64,000 nt of DNA, from contig JASISA010000042.1 in the NCBI GenBank assembly GCA_031771865.1, forward strand, positions 124,001 through 188,000. Direction: 5' to 3'. This DNA comes from Nothophaeocryptopus gaeumannii (Eukaryota > Ascomycota > Dothideomycetes > Mycosphaerellales > Mycosphaerellaceae). The position numbers and the translations under genes are program-made. Within the stretch, counting starts at the first letter, position 1; the number at the start of each line of letters is the position of its first letter. The notes beneath the pieces are model-generated. The model was given only the letters and a program-made list of their open reading frames with translations. It was not told the DNA's origin and made no database searches. Shown here piece by piece: positions 1 to 10,207 of the stretch.

Positions 1-111
1 TCGGAGGGAAATACGACAGAAGATGGGACAGCGAACAGTGCTGGGGTTTTGAGGAGTTCGGTGTTGATGATTTTGGTCGCTGTTTGTATTGGAGCGGGTT
101 TGGCGTTTTAG
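1..111 (+). CDS. C-terminal end of a surface-type protein with hydrophobic tail (5' truncated)
   Basis: The window opens inside a reading frame that runs from base 1 to a TAG at 109-111. The 36 visible residues begin with a Ser/Gly/Thr/Asn-rich stretch and end in a hydrophobic run of about 18 residues (VLMILVAVCIGAGLAF) that stops immediately. This layout is what GPI-anchor attachment signals of fungal wall and membrane proteins look like: small residues, then a terminal hydrophobic tail with no charged residues after it. A C-terminal membrane anchor is the main alternative. The rest of the gene lies outside the window, so no function can be given. Confidence 0.55.
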   Translation, partial: SEGNTTEDGTANSAGVLRSSVLMILVAVCIGAGLAF

Positions 112-377
112 TGTTGCATGATATAGTGCCTCCTGTCAAGAGTAGAACCTATGTTACTCTTTCTTCGTCTGTGATCAATTCTTTCCATATCCTAAGGCAT
201 GCGCGACTAGCGCAGTCTTGACACTTCGTTGAAGACGACATGTCACAATTTGGCGTTTGCACGCAGGGAACCACCCACTTTTCAGCACGGACCACCGTCT
301 GTATTCATCTGCACGCAAACAGAATCGTCCACATAGCTGTCATCAACAGCGACCACATAGCACAGATGTCGTGAGAT

Positions 378-1760
378 ATGCCAGTGCTCCCATTCATCAG
401 CTACGCCGAAGCTCAGAAGAAGTCCGCCACAAAAATCGAGAAAATTGCAAGACCAGAGAGGAGCAGAACGCACTAAGGCGTTCCTGGTCTGCAGGCCTGG
501 TACTCGACCTACGCACTCCAGAGGAGCGCACCAAGAGAGTTGACAGGATGGCATCGGCCGAGGGCATGGTAAACTCCCTGATGGGTGCCACAAACGGCAT
601 CGAGGTGCAGATCTTCCCAAGAGAAAGCGATGGTCAAGTTTACAGGCTCAACCCCTCGAAACCCGGTACTCCGAACTGCCGCGAAGCATACTTCGCACTC
701 CAGGGTGAGGATCGATACCGAGTTTCTGTCACATTACACAAAAACTTCGACTTCATGGGACAACTATGTTGCCATGGATCACCGCATAGACGGTGATACC
801 ACGAGCACTTGTCACTCTCTACGAAAGTGCGACCGGGGCACGGACTCCGCAACATTGGAGCACGAGGTCAAGGACTATTCCGACACGGACGAGGAAGGAA
901 ATGTTAAAGTATTTGCGCTAGTATTTGCAACATCAGGGCCCGGTGAGTCGACGAAGGCCTTACCATTGCTGCTCATCTGACGAGGAATAGTCAACGACAC
1001 TACAGAGGCTTTGATACAGCAAGTGAGGAGAGATCCCAGAGCTCGTGGCAAGATCGAGATACTCATCAGACGTGAAACTGTGACAAGAAGTAAGACGGCT
1101 GGCTCCCGTGGTCCTCCTAAGCCAAATTTCCCAGACACCACAACAGGCAAAATCATTGGCGAACAAGGTCGTAGCTTCCACACCAAGTAAGCTTTGCGCG
1201 AAACCAACTCGCTTATCTGAGCGCACCTTTTGATCCTGCAGGCCAGTCAGTACTAGAGAGGACTCGGTACAGCACTGGGAAACTTTCAAGCCGCTTCCTA
1301 GGAAGGAGAAGCCACAAGGGCGCAGAGTCATCGGCACCGTCTGGGACGTAATGGAGCTCACTCTCCACTGTCGGAGTTGAGGTCTGTTCCGAGCAAAGCC
1401 AATCTGTGATGGCGATCAATACCAACTGACATACCCAGACTATCTTGAGCGGCAAGGACTTGTACGTAAGAGGGGCGTGATCAAGCAGGAACCGATCGAG
1501 TCTGGAGAAGGCAGCTCGAGTGCGAGAAGCATTCTTGCTGGCAGAACTCAGACTGAGCCTATTGAGGTACGTTTCTCCGTTTCGGTGCCCGTTCGCTGCT
1601 ACAATTCACGTCCGACTACAGATCTCGGACGACGGAGACGACGGTGACGACAACGACGAGTCGTTTCCAGAACAAGTTACGCAGGAACGCCAAGGAGTCA
1701 GTACCCGCAGACGAGCTCGACATTCCGCTGAAAGCAGACGTCTATTTCCAACAACTCTGA
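378..1760 (+). pseudogene. Interrupted multi-exon gene, possibly DUF7918-like
   Basis: Several coding-like blocks follow each other on the plus strand. A block ending at about 757 (GIEVQIFP ... RYRVSVTLHKNFDF) continues in another frame as WDNYVAMDHRIDG ... KVFALVFATSGP, so one base is out of register near 757. Plausible introns follow (GTGAGT at about 941 to AG at about 988; GTAAGC at about 1187 to CAG at about 1243; GTACGT at about 1570 to CAG at about 1621). The exon after the second intron carries an in-frame TGA at about 1376, after which the same frame still reads like protein. A last block ends DVYFQQL-stop at 1760 in yet another frame. The layout loosely recalls fungal DUF7918 proteins, but that is a weak guess. 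A frameshift plus an in-frame stop suggests a decayed gene or sequence errors. The start is uncertain. Confidence 0.4.
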
Positions 1761-2177
1761 TGTGCAGAGGAACGATGTCGTTACCGAAGCGGCCTCATTC
1801 AGTTGTTTTGATTGCTGCTTGGCTTCCTCTTCTTTGAAGACTTTGTCGATGAGCACATTGATGGAGGAAGTGTGTTGGAGAGGTTGGGCTTCTTCTGGGT
1901 CAGTCTCAGGAACAGCGGTCGAAGATGTGGAAGCTGTTGCTGTTGGCTCCGGCATCGTGGCGATTGGGTTCTGAAGATCTGAAAGAGGTCTCAGATGGTA
2001 TGGATGATGGATGCAAGAGGGTGCTTGGTGCTCACCAGCTGACGGACTCGCAAGATGATCGGTGCTCGTAGTCCTTCGAAGTCGTGGACGAGTTGGAGAG
2101 GGTGTTGCTTTTGAAGGGCTTGCAGCTGTCGCTTCCATACACGTCTCCTGTTGATTTTGGTATGGGTCGTATAGCAT
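1698..2177 (-). CDS. Possible hypothetical protein, Ser/Thr/Pro-rich
   Basis: This minus-strand frame starts at ATG 2177 and gives about 160 residues rich in Thr, Ser, Pro and Glu, with an EEEAKQQSKQ charged patch near the C-terminus. The same frame is open upstream to about 2290, and a GGTGAGCACC donor-like site lies inside it, so the true gene may have introns. It overlaps the 3' end of the broken plus-strand gene by about 60 bp, which argues that one of the two calls is trimmed wrongly. No family was recognised. Confidence 0.25.
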   Translation of the reverse strand: MLYDPYQNQQETCMEATAASPSKATPSPTRPRLRRTTSTDHLASPSAGEHQAPSCIHHPYHLRPLSDLQNPIATMPEPTATASTSSTAVPETDPEEAQPLQHTSSINVLIDKVFKEEEAKQQSKQLNEAASVTTSFLCTSELLEIDVCFQRNVELVCGY

Positions 2178-2813
2178 CAAGCTGTGGCTGTCAGCATTGG
2201 CTTTGACGAATGGTTGTAATGCTATCGTCGATGTGTGCACTTGGTGTGGTGTATGTTGAAACGATGGGCATGCAAGCGCGACACGGGCATTCCGTACTTA
2301 TACATTGTTGTCTGCAAGGTGATATCGTCGTCACTAGAGTGTGGCGTGACCATTGTATTGCGATCTCCGCATCAACCCGGTCATCGGCCCTCTCCGCTGG
2401 GGACGATGGAAACATCTACCACCTTCTGGAGAGTACGATCACGCGACAATGCCGTGATGAATCGTCACAAAGGTGCAGGGGACTCTGCATCTATCTTCGG
2501 AAGATGATCGCGTGGTGGAATAAAGTGTGCTGATGGTCTTGGAGGCAGAAGGCTGTGTGATTGGCGTTGCCAAGCGGTGGATGCCTTCGGCGAACCATGA
2601 TTAGGCGCGCTGCTCTTCATGTCAATGGTATGAGCGGAGAGGAATTCAGCCACACAAGATGATGGCAGATGTATGGAATCATTTTCGCTGCTTGGTCAGC
2701 CTGTGCTCAGTATGAGTCTCGATTTGAGATTCGACATGAGCGTGCGCAAGCTGCAAAGTTTCGTACACTGACTCCGCATGCCGCAATTGCTGATTCTTCG
2801 TCTCTATCTGACT
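2178..2813. other. Gap without a clear gene
   Basis: Short open frames exist on the minus strand (one reads KSSAPNHGSPKASTAW around 2560-2650), but none has a convincing start, length and stop together. They may be 5' exons of the neighbouring minus-strand gene. No RNA gene or repeat was seen. Confidence 0.3.
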
Positions 2814-3191
2814 TTAGAGGTCTCGAAGTGATGCCAATGTTTCGGCAAGCTGCTCTTCGGCCGGCGACGCTTGGGCGAGATATTCCAGAATGCCCTCCTC
2901 CTTGATGCTTTGAAAGTGACCGGTGCGCCAATCTCGAATGATCCCTGTCCATGCATATGCCAAGTAGTTGCGTTGTTGACTGTTCTCGACGCTATCCTTT
3001 GCATGGTCGCGCTTGCACATAAAGTGGGTGCTGAACTCATACAGAATACCGCGAAGCTCTTGCAGCTCCAAGGTGTTATCCTGCGCCGTCGTGGCGAGGA
3101 CTGAGATAGTAGCGCTGGCAAGTTCTGTCAGATCCAGCTGGCCACCACATCTGCCGTCTGCTGCACGCTTCGATCGCGGCTGGCAAAACAT
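2814..3191 (-). CDS. Hypothetical protein, 125 residues
   Basis: An ATG-initiated frame of 125 residues runs to a TAA at 2814-2816. The sequence looks like real protein: a mostly helical pattern of leucines and charged residues (TELASATISVLATT, LQELRGILYEF), followed by a Tyr/Trp-containing middle and an acidic C-terminus. No domain was recognised. An upstream exon cannot be excluded, because protein-like but out-of-frame sequence lies between 3230 and 3600 on the same strand. Confidence 0.45.
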   Translation of the reverse strand: MFCQPRSKRAADGRCGGQLDLTELASATISVLATTAQDNTLELQELRGILYEFSTHFMCKRDHAKDSVENSQQRNYLAYAWTGIIRDWRTGHFQSIKEEGILEYLAQASPAEEQLAETLASLRDL

Positions 3192-3846
3192 GCACGATAC
3201 GCCAAACCCAGTGCGACTAGGCTCGTTGCTTGATTAGCCGTTGCGAATTAGGAGTAGCCTGAAGAGCTCGATGCCTGGAGAGCGTAAGGGATGATGGAGC
3301 TTCAACTTGGCTGACATGTGGTGAAGTGTGCGGATGTGCTGGTCCTGGTGTTGAACATTTTCCTTTCGGGTGAACGGCTGCGTGTGGCGGGGGCGGAGGA
3401 TGAACGCCGAGAGGGAGAGTTTCTGGCATTGGGAAAGGAAGATCCATGGCAGCACGGATTGGAGGAACAGTGGTGGATGCAAGTGTCTTGCCAATGGGCT
3501 GAGTCCGGAATACCCACAGCCGCCTGCCCATCCTTTCCACTGGCTACCCGCCCCAACGTTTCGAAGCCGCACAGTGCTCGAGACATCCTCCACACTCATG
3601 TCCAAGCAGACACCATTTATGGCTGCATGTTCCACGCATATACATCACGACACAGCAGGTTTGAGTGACTGACTTGGATGCCCTTGGCATGTCAAGACAT
3701 ATACGCCTTCGCTGCAGACCACATGGGTGCGATCCAGAGTGCGCTGCAGGAGAGCCATGCCTAGGCGAAAGTTGCTGTGGTGGCACATAGTAATAGTCGT
3801 AACGGGGATTGTAGTCCGGGAGTGAGACTAGTCCAAAACCACAATC
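3192..3846. other. Intergenic or unresolved stretch
   Basis: All three minus-strand frames are open for 300 bp or more around 3230-3630, but they are pro/ser/arg-rich and none stands out. On the plus strand the open frames mirror these. Probably untranslated or intergenic sequence between two minus-strand genes. Confidence 0.3.
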
Positions 3847-5109
3847 TCAGCTCGCCTCTCCGACTGCTCTCCCCACAGCTCTGCGTTTGCTTCGTCGTCT
3901 CTCCACCACCTCCACCTTCTGCAGAGATTCATCTGTACTCTGACTGACGGTCTTCCGCCAATCGCCATCAGCGTCATGTTCTTTGCGTAGATCTGCCGCT
4001 TCCAGTTCGAGAAAGCTGGCCTCGCGATCGTCTGAGAGCTGTTCCGAGGGTGTGCGCTTGCGTTTTCGGAATTTGGCGGGTGCGGATGCTGATGGTTCCG
4101 AAGTCGTCCTTGTCGTCTCTACACGCTTGAGGAATTGGGTGAGGTCGGCAAAGGGAATCGTGATCTTCGCGTTGTTTGGCAGGGCCGGTATAGTATCCAG
4201 CACAGACTGCGGGAGCAAGTCGGCGATGTCCAGCACCAAGTCGCCATCGCAGGATGAACCAGTATCGTCTCGGAAAGACACAGCATCGACGTCGCATGTG
4301 CAGACTCCTATGTTCACGCCATCATCATCTGGCTCCAAGCCCGGTCGCCAGATGGACACGGTAGCAGTGCGATCCTTCTGTTTGCCCTTGCCCTTTACTT
4401 TCGTATTGTTGTACGTGATGTCCAGTCCTACAACGCATCTGATGGCATGACACGAGTCAATGATATAGCTCTCGGCCAGCCTTGGCAAGTCTTTCCGGTG
4501 CTGAGAGTAGCTGACTTCCACGACCAGCGGTGGGTACTCTGCCATGTCTTCGCCACTGCGGGAGAAGAACGTGGCGTCTGGACTGCGGTGTATGACTGTA
4601 CCAACAGCATCACTCTCTTGGCTGCTGTTGTCCAGTCGCGGTGTAGCGAACTCCAGCGTTGTGCTTCCGCCTTTGCATATTCCTCTCAACGCCGTTGCTG
4701 CCTCATTGCGTCTGTCCTCGACCAATCTTTCCGCCAAGCCTTCGATCTCTGTAGCGATCCGGTCGGACACTGCTGCTATGAAGAGCTCATGGGTGGCGCT
4801 GGGCATGCGCAGTGTATACCTGCGCCCGTCGTAGTCGTATCGGACGTTGTCGTCGTACCAGCCAGCGAGGCTTTCCTGCTCAATCCGACGGCCGAGCTCC
4901 TCAAACCCAACAGGCTTGAGGCTGAATGCTCGGCGGTCGCTGGTGTATGGAAGCTTCCCGGCGCGTAGAAGGTGGAGGATGCCAATGAGGCGGTCGACAC
5001 TAGGGACAGACGGAGAGGAGCGTTTCGGTGAAAGCGGCGGAGAGGGTGGGAGGCGCGGAGATGGCTCGATATCGCTGCTAGGGGGTGTCGCGCATTCTTT
5101 CGTGGACAT
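3847..5109 (-). CDS. PD-(D/E)XK nuclease-like fungal protein
   Basis: The frame from ATG 5109 gives 420 residues; an in-frame ATG at 5307 would add 66 residues that are repetitive (AEAEAEGEVEAE) and less convincing. A central region carries SPDATFF followed about 20 residues later by PPLVVEVSYSQ. This is the spacing of the PD...(D/E)xK core of restriction-endonuclease-like folds, as found in large families of uncharacterised fungal proteins. The usual lysine after the glutamate is replaced, so catalysis is doubtful. The C-terminal third is basic and low in complexity (KFRKRKRTPSEQ; ERRRSKRRAVGRA), which would suit a nuclear location. It is divergent from the F-box gene that starts 275 bp away. 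The fold call rests on motif and spacing only. Confidence 0.7.
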   Translation of the reverse strand: MSTKECATPPSSDIEPSPRLPPSPPLSPKRSSPSVPSVDRLIGILHLLRAGKLPYTSDRRAFSLKPVGFEELGRRIEQESLAGWYDDNVRYDYDGRRYTLRMPSATHELFIAAVSDRIATEIEGLAERLVEDRRNEAATALRGICKGGSTTLEFATPRLDNSSQESDAVGTVIHRSPDATFFSRSGEDMAEYPPLVVEVSYSQHRKDLPRLAESYIIDSCHAIRCVVGLDITYNNTKVKGKGKQKDRTATVSIWRPGLEPDDDGVNIGVCTCDVDAVSFRDDTGSSCDGDLVLDIADLLPQSVLDTIPALPNNAKITIPFADLTQFLKRVETTRTTSEPSASAPAKFRKRKRTPSEQLSDDREASFLELEAADLRKEHDADGDWRKTVSQSTDESLQKVEVVERRRSKRRAVGRAVGEAS

Positions 5110-5383
5110 GAGGTGCGGCGGTGTTAATAAGGCCGGTGAGATGGCGACAGCGACGGCTGCGCGGTGTTGTTGGTGTGCGAAGGCTGGAGTTCGCGGATGC
5201 GAGGTTCGCACTATGCCGAGGCCGTGCCATAAGTCCTGTCCCGGAATCCACTCCGCTTCCACCTCCCCCTCCGCCTCCGCCTCCGCCCATCTCCGCTCCT
5301 CCAACATTGACACCACACATTAACATTCTCATCACACCGATGAGGAAACATTCCTAATTGATTGTAGCACCTGCAGAGGCGGA

Positions 5384-6250
5384 ATGGCTTCTCTTACAGG
5401 TCTCCCGCCCGAACTTCTGGAGCACATTCTGTGCTTTCTGCCAACCAAAGACCTCTTCTTGTCCAAGAGGGTATGTAAGACCTGGCATACCACGATCCAG
5501 GACAGCATTCGTTTACGTGAGGCTCTCTTCCTTGCGCCTCGGCGCCGAGAATGGTTCACTCGATACACATTTGCCAACAGGCCGTCTGGCATCAAAGAGA
5601 CATATCGTATCAAACACTCCTCCGCACTCCGCCGCACAGGTCCCCGCCACATTGAGGTCAAGAAAGGGAAACACGCATTTTACAAGACTCTGAATACGAT
5701 CGGCGAACTGAATTCTCTTCTCCTCGAAGGAATCGACGAAGACCGCAGCATATTCTGCTACATGCAAGGCCACTTCTCTGGCACTGTCTTCAGGCTTCGG
5801 AATGGCTCAATCCCCACTGATTACTCAGAAGGCAAGCCGTGTGGAGGAATGTACCTGACACAGCCTCCAGTGGAGACCATCGGTGCTGAGCTGTGCTTTA
5901 TCCGCCCGCGTGTTCACGGAGAGCCGAGGATTAGAGAGCTACCGAAGGATATGACTGAAGAGTGGCGGTCAGAGACGATACAAGCCGAGGACGGTGTCAA
6001 GCTCAAGCATCTAGTCTCCCACCTGCTTGGCCTTGAGACTGCCCTTGGCTGGAAGCTGTGGTGGGATCGTTGCTGGTTTGACGCATGGGGTGTGTACCCC
6101 CTTGACGCCGTTGACGAGCGAGCTCTGCAGGACCAAGCTGCGAACGAAAGCTCGGATGACGAGGACCATTTCGGCGAGGACTGGGACACTGAGCCGGAGC
6201 GTGATTTTAAATCCTCGAGCACCTCATCCAATGACTCTGAAGAGGAGTGA
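5384..6250 (+). CDS. F-box protein
   Basis: A single-exon gene of 288 residues starts at ATG 5384. Residues about 5-45 form an F-box (LPPELLEHILCFLPTKDLF, then KRVCKTWHTTI), the segment that binds Skp1 and places the protein in an SCF ubiquitin-ligase. The rest shows no leucine-rich or WD repeats, so the substrate-binding part is of the uncharacterised fungal type. The C-terminus is acidic and serine-rich (SSDDEDHFGEDWDTEPE, ending in SNDSEEE), a common regulatory tail. The gene is intact and probably shares its upstream region with the divergent gene at 3847-5109. Confidence 0.9.
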   Translation: MASLTGLPPELLEHILCFLPTKDLFLSKRVCKTWHTTIQDSIRLREALFLAPRRREWFTRYTFANRPSGIKETYRIKHSSALRRTGPRHIEVKKGKHAFYKTLNTIGELNSLLLEGIDEDRSIFCYMQGHFSGTVFRLRNGSIPTDYSEGKPCGGMYLTQPPVETIGAELCFIRPRVHGEPRIRELPKDMTEEWRSETIQAEDGVKLKHLVSHLLGLETALGWKLWWDRCWFDAWGVYPLDAVDERALQDQAANESSDDEDHFGEDWDTEPERDFKSSSTSSNDSEEE

Positions 6251-6691
6251 GTGATTCTCAACACCAGGAAAATCGCGTGACAGAGAAGCAGCTGTGCGCA
6301 TTACCAGCAAATCCAACCACGTATCATACCGACAAGCTCGCCTAGCCGGACCTGTGAGTGCCGTTAGTCTGGTGCAACCTCGGAACTACTGTTGACCAGC
6401 CCCTACTCGCGGCATGTAAACTCTGACTCTGATATCAATTGCTACAAAGACTCGGCATCTTCGACCAACGACCCTCTGGAAGTATCTGCGACAGTGCTCG
6501 TGAAGCGAGGTGGTGTGCCAATACACATTCCTCGCTGATTGTATTCCCCGCTTCTGCCACGTATTGACAACAATCAGCCTGGATCGCATCTTGGACGATG
6601 AATTATACACCAAGCGAACGGAGGTATCGAGCGCTTGAGGAACCTACGCTCTGCAACTTCGTCTTTGGGAAGAGCGACAACATACCTCTAC
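6251..6691. other. Region upstream of the JmjC-like gene
   Basis: No complete gene is visible. The stretch 6580-6690 is open in more than one frame, so an extra 5' exon of the JmjC-like gene may be hidden here. GTGAGT-like donors occur near 6353. Nothing else was recognised. Confidence 0.3.
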
Positions 6692-7669
6692 ATGATCAAG
6701 AGACATGATGCCGTATCAGCAGCGACGGCGACACAGTGCGTCTACTACGACGGAGTCTCCCACGAGGCAACAGCAGACGACAGGAGGAAAGCCCTGTATC
6801 GCTTGCTCGCGCATACTATAAGACGCGAACCCGCAGATGGCCTCTCGGCCTTCACAACACTTTCCGCTGACTGCAGAACAAATTTGAACGTCCCATCTTA
6901 TCGGAACATCGCTCACGATATGGGCCCCGTGGACGTGATCGTGGTCACGACAGGAGCTTTCACGGATTTACACCTAGGTGAGTTCGGTCTCTCATCGTAA
7001 TGTTACATCACTAACTGTGTAGATGCGGGAGAGGAGGTACAATCCTACGTAACTGGGACTTGCGTCAAAGTCTTCCTGCTTTATTTACCCACTAAGCATA
7101 ATCTCTACACTCTCCAAACCTATGCCGAGAGCCGCCAACTACTAGAATATGCTTGCGAACAGCTCGAAGGCGGACTGATCACGGTCACAATCCAAGACAC
7201 GGCCCTCCAGATGCCAGCAGGATGCATCCATGCCGTTTCTGCAGTCAAAAGCGGCTTCCTCAGCGTCAGCTTTAAGATCGTGGAAACCATCACCGGAATG
7301 TCGAGGTCGCTGGCGACGAACAACGCGCACGTCAGAACAGCACCATGCGGTATCCTGCAGACGTGGATAGCTGCTGCTCGGATCGCGGTGGAGAGCACAG
7401 CGCCGCGGAAAGCGGTCCGTGCCTGGGAAGAGGCCAAAGCCCACCTAATGAACATGCTGGACTCTGCAGAAAGCGAGAAGAGGAACAAGCAGGAGATGAG
7501 AGAGCTCTGGGAGCGATGCTTGGTTTCTCTGCGGCATGATGTCATGGAGTATAACGAGAAGGACGAGCTGGTCAGAGAGTTTGAAAAGTTGATCATCGAC
7601 CTAAGAGGCAGACTGAAGGCCAATCTAGGTGCAAGCAAGGGCGGCAAGCAAGGCCGAGGGAAGAAGTAG
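6692..7669 (+). CDS. JmjC/cupin-like protein, two exons
   Basis: Exons 6692-6977 and 7023-7669 join in frame across a 45-nt intron (GTGAGT...TGTAG) to give 310 residues. The junction creates FTDLHLDAGEE, which matches the HxD half of the Fe(II) site of JmjC proteins (His94, Asp96). A second histidine sits in MPAGCIHAVSA (His165), and between them lies GTCVKVFLLYLPT, the position where JmjC proteins have a lysine/tryptophan and the oxoglutarate-facing strand. Such proteins are 2-oxoglutarate-dependent dioxygenases; many small fungal ones have no known substrate. The C-terminal 100 residues are helical and charged (EKRNKQEMRELWERC) and end in a basic tail (KGGKQGRGKK). The start is the first in-frame ATG, but an upstream exon is possible. 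The assignment is by motif only. Confidence 0.68.
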
Positions 7670-7754
7670 ATAGAGACGGTCAGAATCCATTCATCAATTA
7701 TGAGAAGTCACCCTATCTACACATCGATCAACGCAGTCCAACTTTGCCCTTGAC

Positions 7755-8341
7755 ATGGACCTACAGCGGTCGAAGGCCTCGTGCCGCTCTCCTCTAAGCC
7801 CGCAGCGCTCTTTGGGTTTCATCGCTGCGGACTCCTCTCTGCTTCGGAGTGCCAAGCTCTTAATCCACAATGAATCGATGATCGGGAAGTGGTGGGTGAT
7901 GCCTTTCAAACGCGAGCTCCCGATACCAAGAAGCCGAAGCTAACCATTCCCTACCAACAGAACTGGTCAGGGAACGACAGCACGACGTCTCGAGGGTACC
8001 TGAAAGATCCAGGCGCCCACTATGACAAAGACCAAGCTGCGGAGAAAGCCCGCATCGCAGCCAAAAAGAAGCAGGAAGAGGAGGACAAAGCCAGAGCCAG
8101 AGAGCTGATCAGGAACTCTCGCTGTGATGCTGAAGCGGAGGAGGCTAAAGTTAAGATATCCCGAGAATGTCGTGGCGGGCACGACTAATGGTTCATAGCT
8201 AGAGGAACCGAGTTCCCGTCTCCGCCGCGAAAGCGCCCAGGCCAAAGGCGGATGAAGCCAGTGCCGCTTGATCAGGAGAATGTGCCGAGCGAGGATGGGG
8301 AGGGCCGGAAGGAAGACGATGGTGGAGACCAGAGGCATTGA
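7755..8341 (+). CDS. Hypothetical charged coiled-coil protein (exon structure partly unclear)
   Basis: The core exon runs from about 7905 to 8123 and encodes a lysine/glutamate-rich helix (AAKKKQEEEDKARARELI). It joins to 8199-8341 across a 75-nt intron (GTGATG...CATAG), giving an in-frame tail that contains SPPRKRPGQRR and ends EDDGGDQRH-stop. The first exon is uncertain: the only good ATG upstream in an open frame is at 7755, but that frame differs from the core exon, so a further small intron near 7885-7925 is needed. No domain was recognised. The composition (basic and acidic patches, coiled coil) would suit an RNA- or chromatin-associated protein, but that is a guess. Confidence 0.4.
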
Positions 8342-8824
8342 CGGAGACCGTCGATGAATGTGTAGGCTGGTGGCAGAATCAGTTGTTTGCGATGTTTGCG
8401 ATGTTCTCAGGTCTGATCTAGTAAGTCAAGTCGGTGGAGATGAAGCGTACCTGCCAATGCCGTGGAATCGTTTGCAGTAGCCCTGAAAGTAATTTCCAGG
8501 CTCCAATGCCTCACCAAAACCGGTCGAAGTTGTCATGCGTCTCTTCAGCAAGGAGAGAACTTACCTCGGAGGAAGGAAAGTTGGAGCCGGAACCCGTCCC
8601 TGAATGAGATATCGTTCCAAATACGCTCTGCGCCGAATGCACGAAGACTGCTGAATGGATGCCGAAATCATCAAAAGCAAGCCCGCCATCTGAGTTGACC
8701 GCCTCAGGATGCATAGCAGTTGCCGTTGCCCGGATCCTGTAAGATTCTCTGTGTATCATCCTTGCTGTGCTGTCGTCTTGGTCTGGTGTCGTTCATCCTC
8801 ATCAATAAGCTGACAAGCTTGAGC
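8342..8824. other. Gap without a recognisable gene
   Basis: A 78-codon plus-strand frame (8462-8698) lacks an ATG and looks non-coding. The stretch lies between the 3' end of a plus-strand gene and the 3' end of a minus-strand gene, so it is probably the two convergent untranslated ends. Confidence 0.3.
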
Positions 8825-9667
8825 TCATGACTGCTTCCAAAACAGACTCCTCCACCAATTCCCATTTCCACTCGCGTTCTTCCCCTTCTCCTCTGCCACG
8901 GTCTTCGCAGCCACAGTCGGCTCACCAGTGACAACAGCCGTCGCCGGTACAGCTCCACTCCCTGCCACCACAGCCTCCTCTGCCTTCACAGCATTCACAG
9001 CAGGCAACTGAATCGCTTTCTGTGCCTTCTCCGCAATCTTCCTCCCCAACTCCCCACTATCCTTCACGCCCTTCGCCTCCGGCCAAAATGTCCACAGCCC
9101 AAACCCCGTCGCTACTCCCACGCTGAGTAGTATCACTACACCAGCACTTCGCATTTCATGGCGTATCTTGCGACGCTCTTCCGCCCAAGCTGCGAGCTCT
9201 TTTTGCATGAGGGACTTCTGGCGAACGGCCTTTCGGCGAGAGCGGTCGAGGACGCGGGACATACGGCTTCGTTCGCGGGCGGTGTCAGCGAGGATGGCAC
9301 GGCCGGCTGCGAGGGCTTTGGCGTCCCATATTGACGAGACTTCTTTGTGTTTCCTGAAGCCTCTCACCGCAGCTGTCGTTGATGTGGGTACGGCTGTTGA
9401 CGATTGTGCAAGCCCAGGCAAGCCTAGCCGTGCCTGTAGTCTCCCGATAGGTACAGGGAACGGATCGACTTCGCTCGTCTTGATGAGTTTGAGATTCGGA
9501 CTGTGTTCGACTCTTTCCAGCTTGGAGATCTTGTTGAAATGCTGTGTTTCCCGGGAGTTGGAAAGAGCTCCGAGTGCGAAGAGGACGCTGGCGTTCGAGC
9601 GGAAGGAGGTGGAGAAGCTGCGAGCGGTGGCGGACAGGTGGAGAGGACGCAGAGCGGTGGTGGACAT
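8825..9667 (-). CDS. Probable mitochondrial inner-membrane protein, single membrane span
   Basis: The ATG at 9667 opens a 280-residue protein with a typical mitochondrial presequence: Arg/Ser/Leu-rich and free of acidic residues (STTALRPLHLSATARSFSTS, then FRSNASVLFALGALSNSRET). A conserved-looking block follows (HFNKISKLERVEHSPNLKL), then a basic helical stretch with many Arg (RERSRMSRVLDRSRRKAVRQ), and one strong membrane span (AGVVILLSVGVATGFGLWTF). The C-terminal part is Ala/Val/Glu-rich. No named family was recognised, although the layout resembles uncharacterised proteins conserved in filamentous ascomycetes. An upstream GTG-initiated extension exists, but the presequence fits the chosen ATG. 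Confidence 0.75.
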   Translation of the reverse strand: MSTTALRPLHLSATARSFSTSFRSNASVLFALGALSNSRETQHFNKISKLERVEHSPNLKLIKTSEVDPFPVPIGRLQARLGLPGLAQSSTAVPTSTTAAVRGFRKHKEVSSIWDAKALAAGRAILADTARERSRMSRVLDRSRRKAVRQKSLMQKELAAWAEERRKIRHEMRSAGVVILLSVGVATGFGLWTFWPEAKGVKDSGELGRKIAEKAQKAIQLPAVNAVKAEEAVVAGSGAVPATAVVTGEPTVAAKTVAEEKGKNASGNGNWWRSLFWKQS

Positions 9668-10207
9668 CTTGACCGGCGGAGGAGCGGTGGAGGTGAGGTT
9701 GGGATAACGGGTGTGAGAGTGAGGGAGGAAGCGAGGGAGTGGTACGCGCGTGGGACGGGAGCTTATCGTGAATCTACCCCGCACCCCACGATCTGGTGGG
9801 GCTCGGCGGGATGTCGTCTCTGGACCATTGCTCGGGAGTCTTCAATATTTGATGGAAAATCCATGGGAAATCGGGATGACAACCACGCCCTGTGGTATGA
9901 GCTGTGCTCCTTCCTAGAAGGGTATAGCTCGTTGAAGGACTGAGGACGGTAAATTGAGAAGAGCAGCGAGTTGCACATGATCGGATTCAGTCTCTTGTAC
10001 TAGCGACAGGTCTGAAGAAAAGATTGGTCTGCCTCTTCAGCGCCGACCATCGTTTGCCTCTTCCACGGCCTTCTTCGCTCACTTGTATTTTGATTGTGCA
10101 GTAAGATTCGCAGCGTTTGTCTCCATCGTCGAGTGCTAAGCTCTCTCTGGCGTCACCGCATTCTCCTGTGATCTCTCTCATCGTGGTTCTCGGTCTCCTC
10201 CCACTCA
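9668..10207. other. Intergenic stretch
   Basis: No complete reading frame stands out on either strand. Short frames near 9990-10200 on the minus strand are probably 3' untranslated sequence of the next minus-strand gene. The first part holds the promoter of the mitochondrial-type gene. Confidence 0.3.

Noticed and set aside
9168..9707. 179-codon plus-strand frame
   Set aside because: Opposite the mitochondrial-type gene, whose presequence and membrane span are much more convincing.
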